Assembly (NCBI GenBank): GCA_038230275.1
Contig: JBBRNO010000020.1
Coordinates: forward strand, 1-64,000
Direction: 5' to 3'
DNA: 64,000 nucleotides
From: JANXXV01 sp038230275
Lineage (GTDB): Bacteria; Acidobacteriota; Terriglobia; Bryobacterales; Bryobacteraceae
Shown piece after piece: positions 43,782-52,275 of the stretch (position 1 is its first letter; each line of letters opens with the position of its first letter). The position numbers and the translations under genes were made by a program. The notes under the pieces are model-generated. The model was given only the letters and a program-made list of their open reading frames with translations. It was not told where the DNA came from and ran no database searches.

Positions 43782-44672
43782 CTACCAGTTCGGGAAAAGC
43801 GTTTTGTTCTCGATGTCCACCCAGCCGGCCAGAAACCCGAAACCTCCCCCCTGCGTGGGTTCACCCGTGAGAGACCCTTCCTTGTAGCGGCGGTCGCGGT
43901 AGCCGGCGGCGAAGCCATCGTTCTGTCCGGAATCGGCGGTTCTCCATGACATTCCCGAGGCGTCGATCACCACACCAACATGCGAGAATTTTCCTCGCGG
44001 ATTTTCCAGGACGTAGAAGTCTCCGGGAAGGGGCCGATTCACGCCGTCTGCTTCCACCCAGGCTCCTGCCTTTTGGGCCGCGCTCTTCATCCCCGCGCTA
44101 AGCCCGTGCAAGATGAGCCCCTTGCCTCCCAGAAGTTTAGCGATGTAGGCGGGGAAGGCGCCGCAATTGGTGTAGTGCTTCCCTTTGTTGTATTCCGCTT
44201 CCACGTTAGGGCTGTGGCGAGTCTCGCAGGAAATTCTGGACATCTTCGAGCTGCCCGGAGTGAGAAACTCCCCCACCGGAGGAAGTGCCGCGCGGCAGAA
44301 ATCCACCGCCTTCTGGCGAATAGGGCTGGGAGTGGTATCAGCCGTCCAGTTGATCTTGCCGTCTTTGAACGCCGGGTCTTTCGGGTCGAAGATGCGAGCG
44401 CTACCGGCGGCATGCGCGGCGTCCCCGGATCCCGTGGGCGCATCCCACAAGATCACCGTGTTATGTTTCGTCTGCCCTGGCGGTTGATCCCAAAGCCAGA
44501 TCACGCCGGACGTTCGAACTTCAAACGCGCCCTTCGTGGAGAAACCCACACCCGCCCAGGCCGGCTGCTGGCCATCCATGATGGACCACTGCTTTTGCCC
44601 GAAATCAAGCTTCATGCGAGCCCTGCCGCGAGGTGCGTTCTTTGCGTCATTCACCGCCAGATTCAGAATCAT
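43782..44672 (-). CDS. Hypothetical protein with a CHAP/NlpC-like cysteine-peptidase pattern
   Basis: A 296-residue cytoplasmic-looking protein (no signal peptide), beginning with ATG 44672 after GGGAGA. The second half has HYTNCGAFPAYIAKLLGG (Cys near 167) and, later, LPGDFYVLENPRGKFSHVGVVIDASG (His near 238), the pattern of NlpC/P60 and CHAP amidases. The first half (FGQKQWSIMDGQQPAWAGVGFSTKGAFEV) is unassigned. A phage-type or cell-wall amidase is possible; I cannot name it. Confidence 0.6.
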   Translation of the reverse strand: MILNLAVNDAKNAPRGRARMKLDFGQKQWSIMDGQQPAWAGVGFSTKGAFEVRTSGVIWLWDQPPGQTKHNTVILWDAPTGSGDAAHAAGSARIFDPKDPAFKDGKINWTADTTPSPIRQKAVDFCRAALPPVGEFLTPGSSKMSRISCETRHSPNVEAEYNKGKHYTNCGAFPAYIAKLLGGKGLILHGLSAGMKSAAQKAGAWVEADGVNRPLPGDFYVLENPRGKFSHVGVVIDASGMSWRTADSGQNDGFAAGYRDRRYKEGSLTGEPTQGGGFGFLAGWVDIENKTLFPNW

Positions 44673-44726
44673 CTAATCTCCCTTCCGTTAATCAGCGCGG
44701 AATGGAGGACGAAAATCGATCACCAG

Positions 44727-45545
44727 CTATCGCGATTGCTCGCGCGCGGTCAGCGACCGAAAGAAAATGCGATGCATGGGCGCGGTCCCGCCATGCTCCA
44801 GGTCCGCGTGGCGCGCAATTTCCAGCCGCGCATCGAATAACGATTCGGCGCTTACGGGAACGCCTGGCGCGACTTCGATTTGCACCAGGTCCTTGCCGCG
44901 GTTTTGTTCGGGCGTAATCTCACGCAAGCCCCGGCACTGGCTGCACATGCCGGTCTTGCTGATCAGTTGGCACAACCCTTCGTAGCTTCTGGCCATGATG
45001 GACCGTGCGCTGGCCAGCCGGTGGCGGAAAATGGGTTCGGAGATCTCCAGAATATCCGCCGATTCCTGATTGCTGAACCCCAACACCTCACGCAACATCA
45101 GCGCCGCCTGATCTTCCGGCTCCAACGTGCGGGATACGCAAGAGAAACAGAAGGCAATGTGCTCGCGAATTTCGAACACAAATGCGGGATCGCTGGCGAC
45201 TGCTATTAGTTGCTCGTGCTGCCCTTTCTCCGATGCCTCCTGCTCGCCAATCAACTGGGCTTCGACGCGCCAACGTTTGCGGGCGCGCAGATGGTCCAGA
45301 CAGACGTGAGTGGCGATGCCGAACAGCCACGTCTTGAACTGAGACTCGCACCGAAAGCTGGGAAGGCTTTCCAGCACACGCACCAGCGTGTCCTGCAGCA
45401 AGTCTTCGGCATCCTGCGGATGAGTGGTCATCCGATAGATGTAGGCAAAGAGGGGGCGGCGCAAAGGACCAATCAGGGATTCGAAGGCCGCCCCGTCTCC
45501 GGTGCGCGCGTCGGATAACAGTTGAGATTCCGGTTGAGCAGACAT
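44727..45545 (-). CDS. ECF-like sigma factor with a C-terminal Cys/His extension
   Basis: The start is ATG 45545, six bases after AAAGGA, giving 272 residues. Region 2 (FESLIGPLRRPLFAYIYRMTTHPQDAEDLLQDTLVRVLESLPSFRCESQFKTWLFGIATHVCLDHLRARKR pattern) and region 4 (LEPEDQAALMLREVLGFSNQESADILEISEPIFRHRLASARSI) are clear. A tail of about 85 residues holds CSQC and, near the end, RHADLEHGGTAPMHRIFF. No anti-sigma gene is adjacent; the tail may play that role, as in other sigma factors with C-terminal extensions. Confidence 0.8.
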   Translation of the reverse strand: MSAQPESQLLSDARTGDGAAFESLIGPLRRPLFAYIYRMTTHPQDAEDLLQDTLVRVLESLPSFRCESQFKTWLFGIATHVCLDHLRARKRWRVEAQLIGEQEASEKGQHEQLIAVASDPAFVFEIREHIAFCFSCVSRTLEPEDQAALMLREVLGFSNQESADILEISEPIFRHRLASARSIMARSYEGLCQLISKTGMCSQCRGLREITPEQNRGKDLVQIEVAPGVPVSAESLFDARLEIARHADLEHGGTAPMHRIFFRSLTAREQSR

Positions 45546-45567
45546 GTTGATCCTTTGCGCCATCGTA

Positions 45568-45924
45568 CTACTTGCCGATCAGCATCTGCGCGAATTGCAA
45601 CCGGTTCTGGAAGGGATCACGAAAGGTTCCGATGCGGACGACGCCGGGGATCTCCTTCACGTCTCCCTCAAACGAGACGCCGTGCTTTTCCAGATTTTTG
45701 CGAGCCTGATCAAGATCGGGAACACGGAAGGCAACAGTGGCGCCTCCGTTTCCTGACGGGGCTTCGGGAACCAGCGAGAGCCCGACAGATATGCCGTTTT
45801 CCGAACTGCTGAATTCGGCCCACCCTTGCATTTCGTAGGTCTTCTTCAGACCGAGGGTCTTGCCGTAGAAATCTTTGGCGCGGTCCAGATCGGTGACCGG
45901 ATACCAGGCGAGGAACATTTCCAT
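45568..45924 (-). CDS. VOC (glyoxalase-fold) protein
   Basis: The 118-residue protein starts at ATG 45924, seven bases after GGAGGT; an upstream GTG at 45939 overlaps that site. It has the VOC pattern FLAWYPVTDLDRAKDFYGKTLGLK, WAEFSSSENGISVGL, and GGATVAFRVPDLDQARKNLEKHGVSFEG...IGTFRDPFQNRLQFAQ, the fold of glyoxalases, dioxygenases and antibiotic-binding proteins. The reaction cannot be told. It lies 22 bp from the sigma gene and may be its co-transcribed partner. Confidence 0.85.
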   Translation of the reverse strand: MEMFLAWYPVTDLDRAKDFYGKTLGLKKTYEMQGWAEFSSSENGISVGLSLVPEAPSGNGGATVAFRVPDLDQARKNLEKHGVSFEGDVKEIPGVVRIGTFRDPFQNRLQFAQMLIGK

Positions 45925-46018
45925 TTTTACTACCTCCACATATTGAGTCGAATCGGCCGCGAATTTCCGCCAAGTGATTGGGAATGTAGGGCTGGGATTG
46001 TGCTAGCCTACTGGTGCC

Positions 46019-47572
46019 GTGACCTGCCTTCGAGGATTCGCGCTCTTTTGTCTGGCGGTATCTGCTGAGGGCCAGTCTCCCGCGCCGCGCGCCACTGCCC
46101 GCCGGCTGCTGGATACAGCCTCTGAATTTCTTCCTTCCTCACGAACTGAAATTCAAGTGATGGCACTGATGCACATCGGAACCAGCTATCGCGTTTTCGA
46201 TGAGACCAAATCCATTGAATACTTGCGTCGCGCATTTGCAGCCACCGCGGCGCTTCCGGAAGAGCCCGGCGAGAGCGTACGGTCCGCTCATCAGAGCCAA
46301 GTGGTGAAGGCGACGGCGGACATCAGCCTTTCCGCCGCGATCGATCTATTGCGGTCCATGACCAACCCCGCCGGCGCATTCGATAGCCAGATTTCCGCCA
46401 TTGCGAAAGTGACGCAACTGCTGCTGGCCAAGGGAGAGTTCGATCGCGCGATTGAGATTGTGAATCTGGTGCCGGAGGGAGGGGAGTATCCGTATCGCGC
46501 GGCGGAGCGAATTTTCGCCAAGCTGCCGACAGAAGATTCGCGACGGTTGATTGTTTTCGGCAACGCGCTGACGGCGTACCGCCGCAAGTCCCAGGGTCCG
46601 TTTTCGGAAATGCTGGTCCGGCATTGGCGGGAGTTGCCGGTACCGGCGGCCAACGAGGCTTTGGACGCGCTAGTGAAGGCCCTGTTGGTTCGCCGCGACG
46701 CGGAAACTGAGGAGAAGACCACGCTGAGTGCGCATGGCACTATGCAGGTGAATGAAGAAGCTATGGTGGAACTGGCCAGCTTGAACCCCGTGCTGCAGGG
46801 CTTGCAGCCGAAGTTGGGAGCGGAATTGCGGGCCAACAATCTTAATTTTCGTGCAGCGGTGGCGGGGCATCCAGACGGCAAGCTTCCGGATGCAGCACCG
46901 GATGTGAGTCCGGCAAACGGGTTGACGGAAAACGATTTGATGGTGCCCATGAGCTTGCTCTACGCCGATACGCTTTCCGAGCGCGCGGATGGATTCCGGC
47001 AGTGGGACCAGGTGGAGGCAGATGCGCTGAAGATACTGGCTACGATTCCGAAAGACCCGCAACATGCCATCTCCCTGGTACCGTCGATTCCATTCGCCAG
47101 TCTGCGCGCGGATCTGTTGGGCAGAATCGCGCGATCGGTAGGGGCCAAAGACCCGGCTGCCAGCAAGACACTGCTAGGTAAATGCATGGAGCAGGTTGAA
47201 GAGATCAAAGATTCCGGTGATCGTGTCGCGCCCTTGATCGCCGTGGCGGAAGCGGCGCACCAAGCGAAGGATGACCAGACAGCGTGGGAGTCCTTGGGGA
47301 AGGCACTGGCCGCAGTGACGGAGGCTTATCAGAGAGACGGGAATCCCCAACGGCCGAATCAGGCGCTGCGTGAGCATTGGCCGTCGATTCAATTGTCCCG
47401 GCTGGTAGCTTGGCGCACGGGGAAGTTGTTTGGGGTGGGTGCGCAAGACTTGCTGGTGAATATCCATGATCCGGAACTGGCCCTGGTTTCACAGATAGAA
47501 ATGGCCGGGGCGCTGCTTGGGGAGCCGCTGTCGGTTTTTACTTTGGCTGTGTCACGGGCGATTCCGAAGTAG
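46019..47572 (+). CDS. Exported alpha-helical repeat protein of unknown function
   Basis: A 517-residue protein from GTG 46019 with an apparent signal sequence (CLRGFALFCLAVSAEGQ). The rest is almost wholly helical, with repeats of about 35 residues reminiscent of TPR/HEAT units (SIEYLRRAFAATAALPEE, FDRAIEIVNLVPEGGEYPYRAAERIF, KTLLGKCMEQVEEIKDSGDRVAPLIAVAEAAHQAKDDQTAWESL). No catalytic motif was recognised. The ribosome site is weak, so the true start is not certain. Confidence 0.65.
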   Translation: MTCLRGFALFCLAVSAEGQSPAPRATARRLLDTASEFLPSSRTEIQVMALMHIGTSYRVFDETKSIEYLRRAFAATAALPEEPGESVRSAHQSQVVKATADISLSAAIDLLRSMTNPAGAFDSQISAIAKVTQLLLAKGEFDRAIEIVNLVPEGGEYPYRAAERIFAKLPTEDSRRLIVFGNALTAYRRKSQGPFSEMLVRHWRELPVPAANEALDALVKALLVRRDAETEEKTTLSAHGTMQVNEEAMVELASLNPVLQGLQPKLGAELRANNLNFRAAVAGHPDGKLPDAAPDVSPANGLTENDLMVPMSLLYADTLSERADGFRQWDQVEADALKILATIPKDPQHAISLVPSIPFASLRADLLGRIARSVGAKDPAASKTLLGKCMEQVEEIKDSGDRVAPLIAVAEAAHQAKDDQTAWESLGKALAAVTEAYQRDGNPQRPNQALREHWPSIQLSRLVAWRTGKLFGVGAQDLLVNIHDPELALVSQIEMAGALLGEPLSVFTLAVSRAIPK

Positions 47573-47612
47573 CGGTGAAGGCAGTGAAACCGGCCGCCTG
47601 ACGAATCGTGGC

Positions 47613-47885
47613 CTACCCGGAGTGAGCCTCGCGTTCCCGGGCCAAGCGTTCGGCCAGGAAGACCTTGAGCAGAGACTGATACGGCACATCGCGGCGGTTC
47701 GCCAGTACCTTGAGATCCTCGATCATGGAGACCGGGAGCCGAAGCGATATAGTCTTCAGAGACGGCTTAAGGTTAACGAGTTTTTTGCGCTTCCCTGATG
47801 GCCAATCCACGTACTGAGTCGAATCCGCAGTTGCCCAGAAGTTCCTCTCGGCAATCTCGTTTTTGAAATCAGGAATTTTCTTCAT
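47613..47885 (-). CDS. CopG-type antitoxin of a BrnT/BrnA-like pair
   Basis: A 90-residue protein with the CopG-antitoxin N-terminal part (FKNEIAERNFWATADSTQYVDW, like the FW.THDS.DY pattern) and a ribbon-helix-helix end (KTISLRLPVSMIEDLKVLANRRDVPYQSLLKVFLAERLARE). RHH antitoxins bind the toxin and repress the operon. It follows the toxin with a 17-bp overlap; toxin-first order is usual for BrnT/BrnA. Confidence 0.85.
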   Translation of the reverse strand: MKKIPDFKNEIAERNFWATADSTQYVDWPSGKRKKLVNLKPSLKTISLRLPVSMIEDLKVLANRRDVPYQSLLKVFLAERLAREREAHSG

Positions 47886-48183
47886 ATCTCTTGTAGGTTT
47901 CCGTCTCGTTCCTGTTCATTTCCCTGGCTGAAATTACCCGAATCAGTTTGCGCCGGATCGAAAAGACTACAAAGAGTCTTCTGCCCGTACCGGTCTGCCC
48001 AAGTGCGTAGTATCGCTTCTCAGTTTTCGAATGACGTACGTCGCTGCGTACCACGAACGGCTGATGAAAAAAGAGGTCTTCGGCTTCCTCCGGCGTCACT
48101 TGATGCCGTTCCCAGTTCTTGCCGGCATTAGCCTCGTCCCAGTCGAACCCGATGCAACTCTCTAACGGGTCCATAGTCGCCAT
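47869..48183 (-). CDS. brnT: BrnT-like type II toxin
   Basis: A 104-residue RNase-type toxin: GFDWDEANAGKNWERHQVTPEEAEDLFFHQPFVV is the BrnT signature, followed by KRYYALGQTGTGRRLFVVFSIRRKLIRVISAREMNRNETETYKR, with basic residues for RNA cleavage. BrnT toxins cleave RNA and inhibit growth. ATG 48183 is taken as start; ATG 48174 is possible. TATACT (complement of 48190-48195) just upstream could be the -10 of a nearly leaderless transcript. Confidence 0.85.
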   Translation of the reverse strand: MATMDPLESCIGFDWDEANAGKNWERHQVTPEEAEDLFFHQPFVVRSDVRHSKTEKRYYALGQTGTGRRLFVVFSIRRKLIRVISAREMNRNETETYKRYEENS

Positions 48184-48290
48184 CAACGTAGTATATGACT
48201 ATCGTATACGCTGCGGCGACAAACGCAAGGGCCGCCTTCATTTGGTGGAGGTTACGCTGAAATAGCTGGACAACTTGCTTTGGGGCTTTT

Positions 48291-48324
48291 ATCCGTGTTG
48301 ATCTGCGTGCATCTGCGGCCAATT
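48291..48324. repeat. Decamer-periodic GCAGATNNNN motif
   Basis: On the minus strand the sequence runs GCCGCAGATGCACGCAGATC then AACACGGATAA, so GCAGAT-like words recur every ten bases (GCAGAT, GCAGAT, CGGAT). It lies in the otherwise empty 320-bp gap 48187-48506. Similar G-C-A-G-A-T-G-x-x-C-G-C-A-G-A-T strings are scattered in many soil-bacterial genomes, as far as I remember; no function is known to me. Confidence 0.45.
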
Positions 48325-48336
48325 CATTAGCCGCCG

Positions 48337-48546
48337 CTAATGACGACGTGGGCTCTGCGGCAGTTCCAAGCAACGGCTTTCTTCCAGCCAAACGGCGTAG
48401 TGCCCCCACCTGTCCTGAGGTGTGTCCCAACACTGCCCGGCCACAGCACGGACGCCGAAGCGAGCAGCGCCTTCTGCCCACTTCGGGTCCGCTAGAAGCT
48501 GGTAAACTACTTGCTTTCGATCCGCATGCCGTAAAACGATCGCCAT
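48337..48546 (-). CDS. Possible small protein overlapping the hppA 3' end
   Basis: A 69-residue frame starts at ATG 48546, inside the last codons of hppA, and reads ...VVYQLLADPKWAEGAARFGVRAVAGQCWDTPQDRWGHYAVWLEESRCLE.... The high Trp, Gly and Arg content looks more protein-like than its surroundings, but there is no recognised family and no strong ribosome site. It could also be a chance frame or a relic. Confidence 0.3.
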   Translation of the reverse strand: MAIVLRHADRKQVVYQLLADPKWAEGAARFGVRAVAGQCWDTPQDRWGHYAVWLEESRCLELPQSPRRH

Positions 48547-50975
48547 ACGAAATACATCGAAATCGCCAGGAATACCGCACCCAGAATGGTGGTGAGCATT
48601 GGTCCCTGATCTTTGGTAATGGATACGGCCAGCTCTACTGCAAGCAACCCAAACAGCGTGGTGAATTTGATGATCGGGTTCAAGGCCACCGACGACGTGT
48701 CCTTAAACGGATCGCCCACGGTGTCGCCGACCACAGTCGCCGAGTGAAGTTCCGTGCCCTTCATCTTCAAGTCTGTCTCAACGATCTTCTTTGCGTTGTC
48801 CCACGCGCCGCCGGCATTGGCCATGAAGATGGCTTGATAGAGCCCGAAGAGCGCAATGGAGATGAGGTAACCGATGAAGTAATACGGCTCAAAGAAAGCA
48901 AATGCCAACGTGGCGAAAAACACCGTGAGGAAGATATTGAACATCCCTTTCTGCGCATACTGCGTGCAGATCTCCACCACCTTCTTCGAATCCTTCACTG
49001 AGGCCTTGCTGCTGCTTTCCAGGTTGATGTTCGCTTTGATGAACTCCACAGCGCGGTAGGCGCCCGTAGTAACCGCCTGAATGGAGGCGCCGGTAAACCA
49101 ATAAATTATCGCGCCGCCGGTGATCAGGCCCAGCAGAAACGGCGGGTAGAGAATGGATAGGTTCTGCAGCAGCTCCGGTTTCAGACCTTCGGTCAGGCCA
49201 AGGATGATGGAGAAGATCATCGTTGTGGCGCCCACTACAGCGGTGCCGATCAACACCGGTTTCGCGGTTGCTTTGAAGGTGTTCCCCGCCCCGTCATTCT
49301 CTTCCAGATGCTGCTTCGCCACTTCAAATTTCGGTGCGAAACCAAAATCGCGCTGGATCTCTTTCTCAATCCCCGGAATCTGTTCGATGGTGGAAAGTTC
49401 ATACACCGATTGCGCATTGTCGGTAACCGGTCCGTAGGAATCTACTGCAATCGTCACCGGGCCCATGCCTAGAAAGCCGAAGGCAACCAGTCCGAAGGCG
49501 AACACGGCCGGCGCCAACATCAGCGCTCCAAGTCCCAGCGTGCTGACTCCGTATGCGATAGCCATCAAGCCCATCACCGCCATGCCGATCCAATAAGCGC
49601 TGAAGTTACCGGCAACTAATCCGGAAAGAATGTTGAGCGATGCGCCGCCTTCGCGGGATGACGTAACCACTTCCTTGACATGGCTGGATTCGGTGGAGGT
49701 GAAGACTTTCACCAATTCCGGGATAATGGCTCCGGCCAGCGTGCCGCATGTAATCACGGTGGAGAGCTTCCACCACAAAGTGCCGTCACCCAGTTGCGGA
49801 ATTAACAGGTAGGAGACGACGTAAGTCAGAGCTACCGATACGATCGAGGTGAGCCAGACCAGCGTGGTGAGCGGAGCTTCGTAATTCATCTTGTCCACGT
49901 CACGGTACTTCGCGGCAGCCATGGCTTCGTTGATGAAGTACGACACACCGGAGGCGATCACCATCATGATTCGCATGACGAAGATCCAGACCAGCAGTTG
50001 CACCTTCGTCTCGGCGCCGTTGACGGCCAGGAGTATGAAGGAGATCAATGCCACGCCGGTGACGCCGTACGTCTCGAAGCCATCGGCGCTGGGGCCGACC
50101 GAATCGCCCGCGTTATCGCCCGTGCAATCGGCAATCACACCGGGGTTGCGCGCGTCGTCCTCTTTGATCTTGAATACGATCTTCATCAGATCGGCGCCTA
50201 TGTCGGCGATCTTGGTGAAGATGCCGCCGGCCACGCGGAGAGCCGCCGCGCCTAACGATTCGCCGATGGCGAAGCCGATGAAGCAGGAGCCTGCATAGTC
50301 GCCAGGGATATACAGCAAGATGAACAACATCAACAACAGTTCCACACTGATCAGCAACATGCCGATACTCATGCCGGCCTTCAGTGGTATGGCGTAGCAG
50401 GGATATGGTTTACCGCGGAGACTGGCGAACGCGGTGCGGGAATTGGCGAAGGTATTGACGCGGATACCGAACCAGGCGACTCCGAAACTGCCGCCGATCC
50501 CAACCAGGCTGAACATCAAAATGATGAATACCTTGATCAGTTCAAAATGCTGCAGGACACCAAAATATAAAACGATGATGACGCCGATGAAGAGTTCCAG
50601 AATGAGGAGAAAGCGTCCCTGCGTAAGCAGGTAGGTCTTGCAGGTTTCGTAGATCAATTCAGAGATTTCCAGCATGGAAGCATGCACCGGAAGATTTTCC
50701 AGCTGCTTATAGGTAATCAGGCCGAATAGCAATCCAAGCGCACAGACCGCAAGTCCGCCCATCAATAAGCTTCGTCCGTTGATCCCTCCAAGGAAAGTGG
50801 CCTGCCCCAGATCGGGTAGTACCAGGTTCGCCTCTCCGCCGGTGTGCGGTGCTTGCGCCAGCAGCGGCATGCCCAGGAACAGCAGGGCGATCAGTAGCAA
50901 GGGAAGATTGCGGCGAAGATTGCGGAAGATCCGGGTACCCGATCTTGCGACTTCGACGCGGAAGTTCATGTCCAT
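48507..50975 (-). CDS. hppA: Membrane-bound proton-translocating pyrophosphatase, divergent clade
   Basis: The 822-residue protein starts at ATG 50975, nine bases after GGAGGA; an upstream ATG at 51056 would be unusual. It hydrolyses PPi and pumps H+ or Na+ across the membrane. The catalytic loops are in place: KIKEDDARNPGVIADCTGDNAGDSVG (about 277) and DSYGPVTDNAQSVYELS (about 515), plus GNTFKATAKP (about 567), where the Lys suggests K+-independence. About 15-16 membrane helices are visible. The N-terminal hydrophobic segment ending in PLLAQAPHTGGE looks like a signal peptide, an addition to the usual core; the protein is longer than the typical 660-770 residues. H+ versus Na+ cannot be told. 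Confidence 0.9.
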   Translation of the reverse strand: MDMNFRVEVARSGTRIFRNLRRNLPLLLIALLFLGMPLLAQAPHTGGEANLVLPDLGQATFLGGINGRSLLMGGLAVCALGLLFGLITYKQLENLPVHASMLEISELIYETCKTYLLTQGRFLLILELFIGVIIVLYFGVLQHFELIKVFIILMFSLVGIGGSFGVAWFGIRVNTFANSRTAFASLRGKPYPCYAIPLKAGMSIGMLLISVELLLMLFILLYIPGDYAGSCFIGFAIGESLGAAALRVAGGIFTKIADIGADLMKIVFKIKEDDARNPGVIADCTGDNAGDSVGPSADGFETYGVTGVALISFILLAVNGAETKVQLLVWIFVMRIMMVIASGVSYFINEAMAAAKYRDVDKMNYEAPLTTLVWLTSIVSVALTYVVSYLLIPQLGDGTLWWKLSTVITCGTLAGAIIPELVKVFTSTESSHVKEVVTSSREGGASLNILSGLVAGNFSAYWIGMAVMGLMAIAYGVSTLGLGALMLAPAVFAFGLVAFGFLGMGPVTIAVDSYGPVTDNAQSVYELSTIEQIPGIEKEIQRDFGFAPKFEVAKQHLEENDGAGNTFKATAKPVLIGTAVVGATTMIFSIILGLTEGLKPELLQNLSILYPPFLLGLITGGAIIYWFTGASIQAVTTGAYRAVEFIKANINLESSSKASVKDSKKVVEICTQYAQKGMFNIFLTVFFATLAFAFFEPYYFIGYLISIALFGLYQAIFMANAGGAWDNAKKIVETDLKMKGTELHSATVVGDTVGDPFKDTSSVALNPIIKFTTLFGLLAVELAVSITKDQGPMLTTILGAVFLAISMYFVWRSFYGMRIESK

Positions 50976-51114
50976 TTCGATGTTTCCTCCGGCGGAACAA
51001 ATAGCATCAAGCAGTAGTTGAATTGGTGAATGCAGCGTTACAGCCGCTACACCCACGAATCACGATAACTCAGGGACGTTCCGGGAAGCAACAGGAAAGA
51101 ACGGACTTGTCCAG

Positions 51115-52275
51115 CTATACGGCCTGAAAGATGAGGCACTTCAGATAATGCGTTTCCGGGACCGTGAGCAGAATGGGATGATCCTGCGATTGCGTCCGGC
51201 GCTCCAGCACGCGCAGATTTCGGCCCGCATCTAGCGCCGCCGCGGCCACCGTTTCCAGCAGCATCGCTTCGCTGAAGTGATGGGAGCACGAACAGGTCAC
51301 CAGGATTCCCTCGGTGTCCAGCAGCCGCAGGGCGCGCAGATTGATCTCCTTATAACCACGACCGGCATCCTGCAAATTGGTCCGTGACTTGGTGAATGCC
51401 GGCGGATCCAGGACCACGGTTTGAAACCGCTGGCGTGCACTGGCATAGCTGGAGAGCAGGTCGAAGACGTCCGCGTCGCGAAACGTTATATTGCCGGCTT
51501 GGTTGAGGGCCGCATTCCGGTTCGCGGTGGCTAGTGCTGGAGCGGAACTATCCACTGCCTCTACCGATTCACAGTGTCCCGCCATGTGGATGGCGAATCC
51601 GCCGGTGCAGGTAAAACAATCGAGCGCGCGTCCAGTGGCGTATTTTGCCGCTGCCGCGTAGTTCTCCCGTTGATCGAGAAAGACTCCGGTCTTCTGGCCT
51701 TCCAGCAGGTTGGCTTCCCAGTGAAATCCGTTCATTTCGATCCGCACAGGCTCAGGCAGCACACCGCTGACGACGGCGGTCTCGAGCGGCAGTGATTCGT
51801 GTTTCCGCACCGCCACATCGTTCCTGGCCACAATTCCAGAAGGCTTCAACAGATCCTGCAACGCCGCGATAATTTCCGGCTTGGCGCGGTCCATCCCCTG
51901 GCTGAGAGTCTGGATCACCAGGTAATCGCCATAGCGGTCCACCACTAAACCGGGCAGCAGATCGGCTTCGCCGTGAACCAGGCGGTAGGCATTCGAATCC
52001 CTCACAAAACGTTCCCGGAACGACACCGCTTTCCCCAACCGCTTATACAGGAACGCGGAATCGAACGGTTCCACGCGATCCGAGAGCAATCGCAAAGTGA
52101 TTTGCGAGGTGGAGCTGTAGTGCGCAATCCCTAGCGGGCGGCCCTTCGGGTCCAGAACCTGAACAGCGTCACCCGGCTGCGCTTCCCCCCGGTCTACGAC
52201 GTCGCTAGCGAATATCCAGGGATGACCGGACGCGAGGCGATCCGCCGCCTTACGATTTACCTTGACAGCGGCCAA
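51115..52275 (-). CDS. rlmI: 23S rRNA (cytosine) methyltransferase, RlmI-like
   Basis: A 386-residue SAM enzyme of the RlmI/YccW group: an N-terminal PUA-like domain (VKVNRKAADRLASGHPWIFASDVVDRGEAQPGDAVQVLD) precedes the Rossmann methyltransferase with CFTCTGGFAIHMAG, VEAVDSSAPALATANRN, VVLDPPAFTKSR and the closing VTCSCSHHFSEAMLLE. The catalytic cysteine of the m5C group is probably in CSCSHH. The start is TTG 52275, immediately after the TAA of the htpX remnant (TAATTG), so it may be read through that transcript. Confidence 0.88.
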   Translation of the reverse strand: MAAVKVNRKAADRLASGHPWIFASDVVDRGEAQPGDAVQVLDPKGRPLGIAHYSSTSQITLRLLSDRVEPFDSAFLYKRLGKAVSFRERFVRDSNAYRLVHGEADLLPGLVVDRYGDYLVIQTLSQGMDRAKPEIIAALQDLLKPSGIVARNDVAVRKHESLPLETAVVSGVLPEPVRIEMNGFHWEANLLEGQKTGVFLDQRENYAAAAKYATGRALDCFTCTGGFAIHMAGHCESVEAVDSSAPALATANRNAALNQAGNITFRDADVFDLLSSYASARQRFQTVVLDPPAFTKSRTNLQDAGRGYKEINLRALRLLDTEGILVTCSCSHHFSEAMLLETVAAAALDAGRNLRVLERRTQSQDHPILLTVPETHYLKCLIFQAV

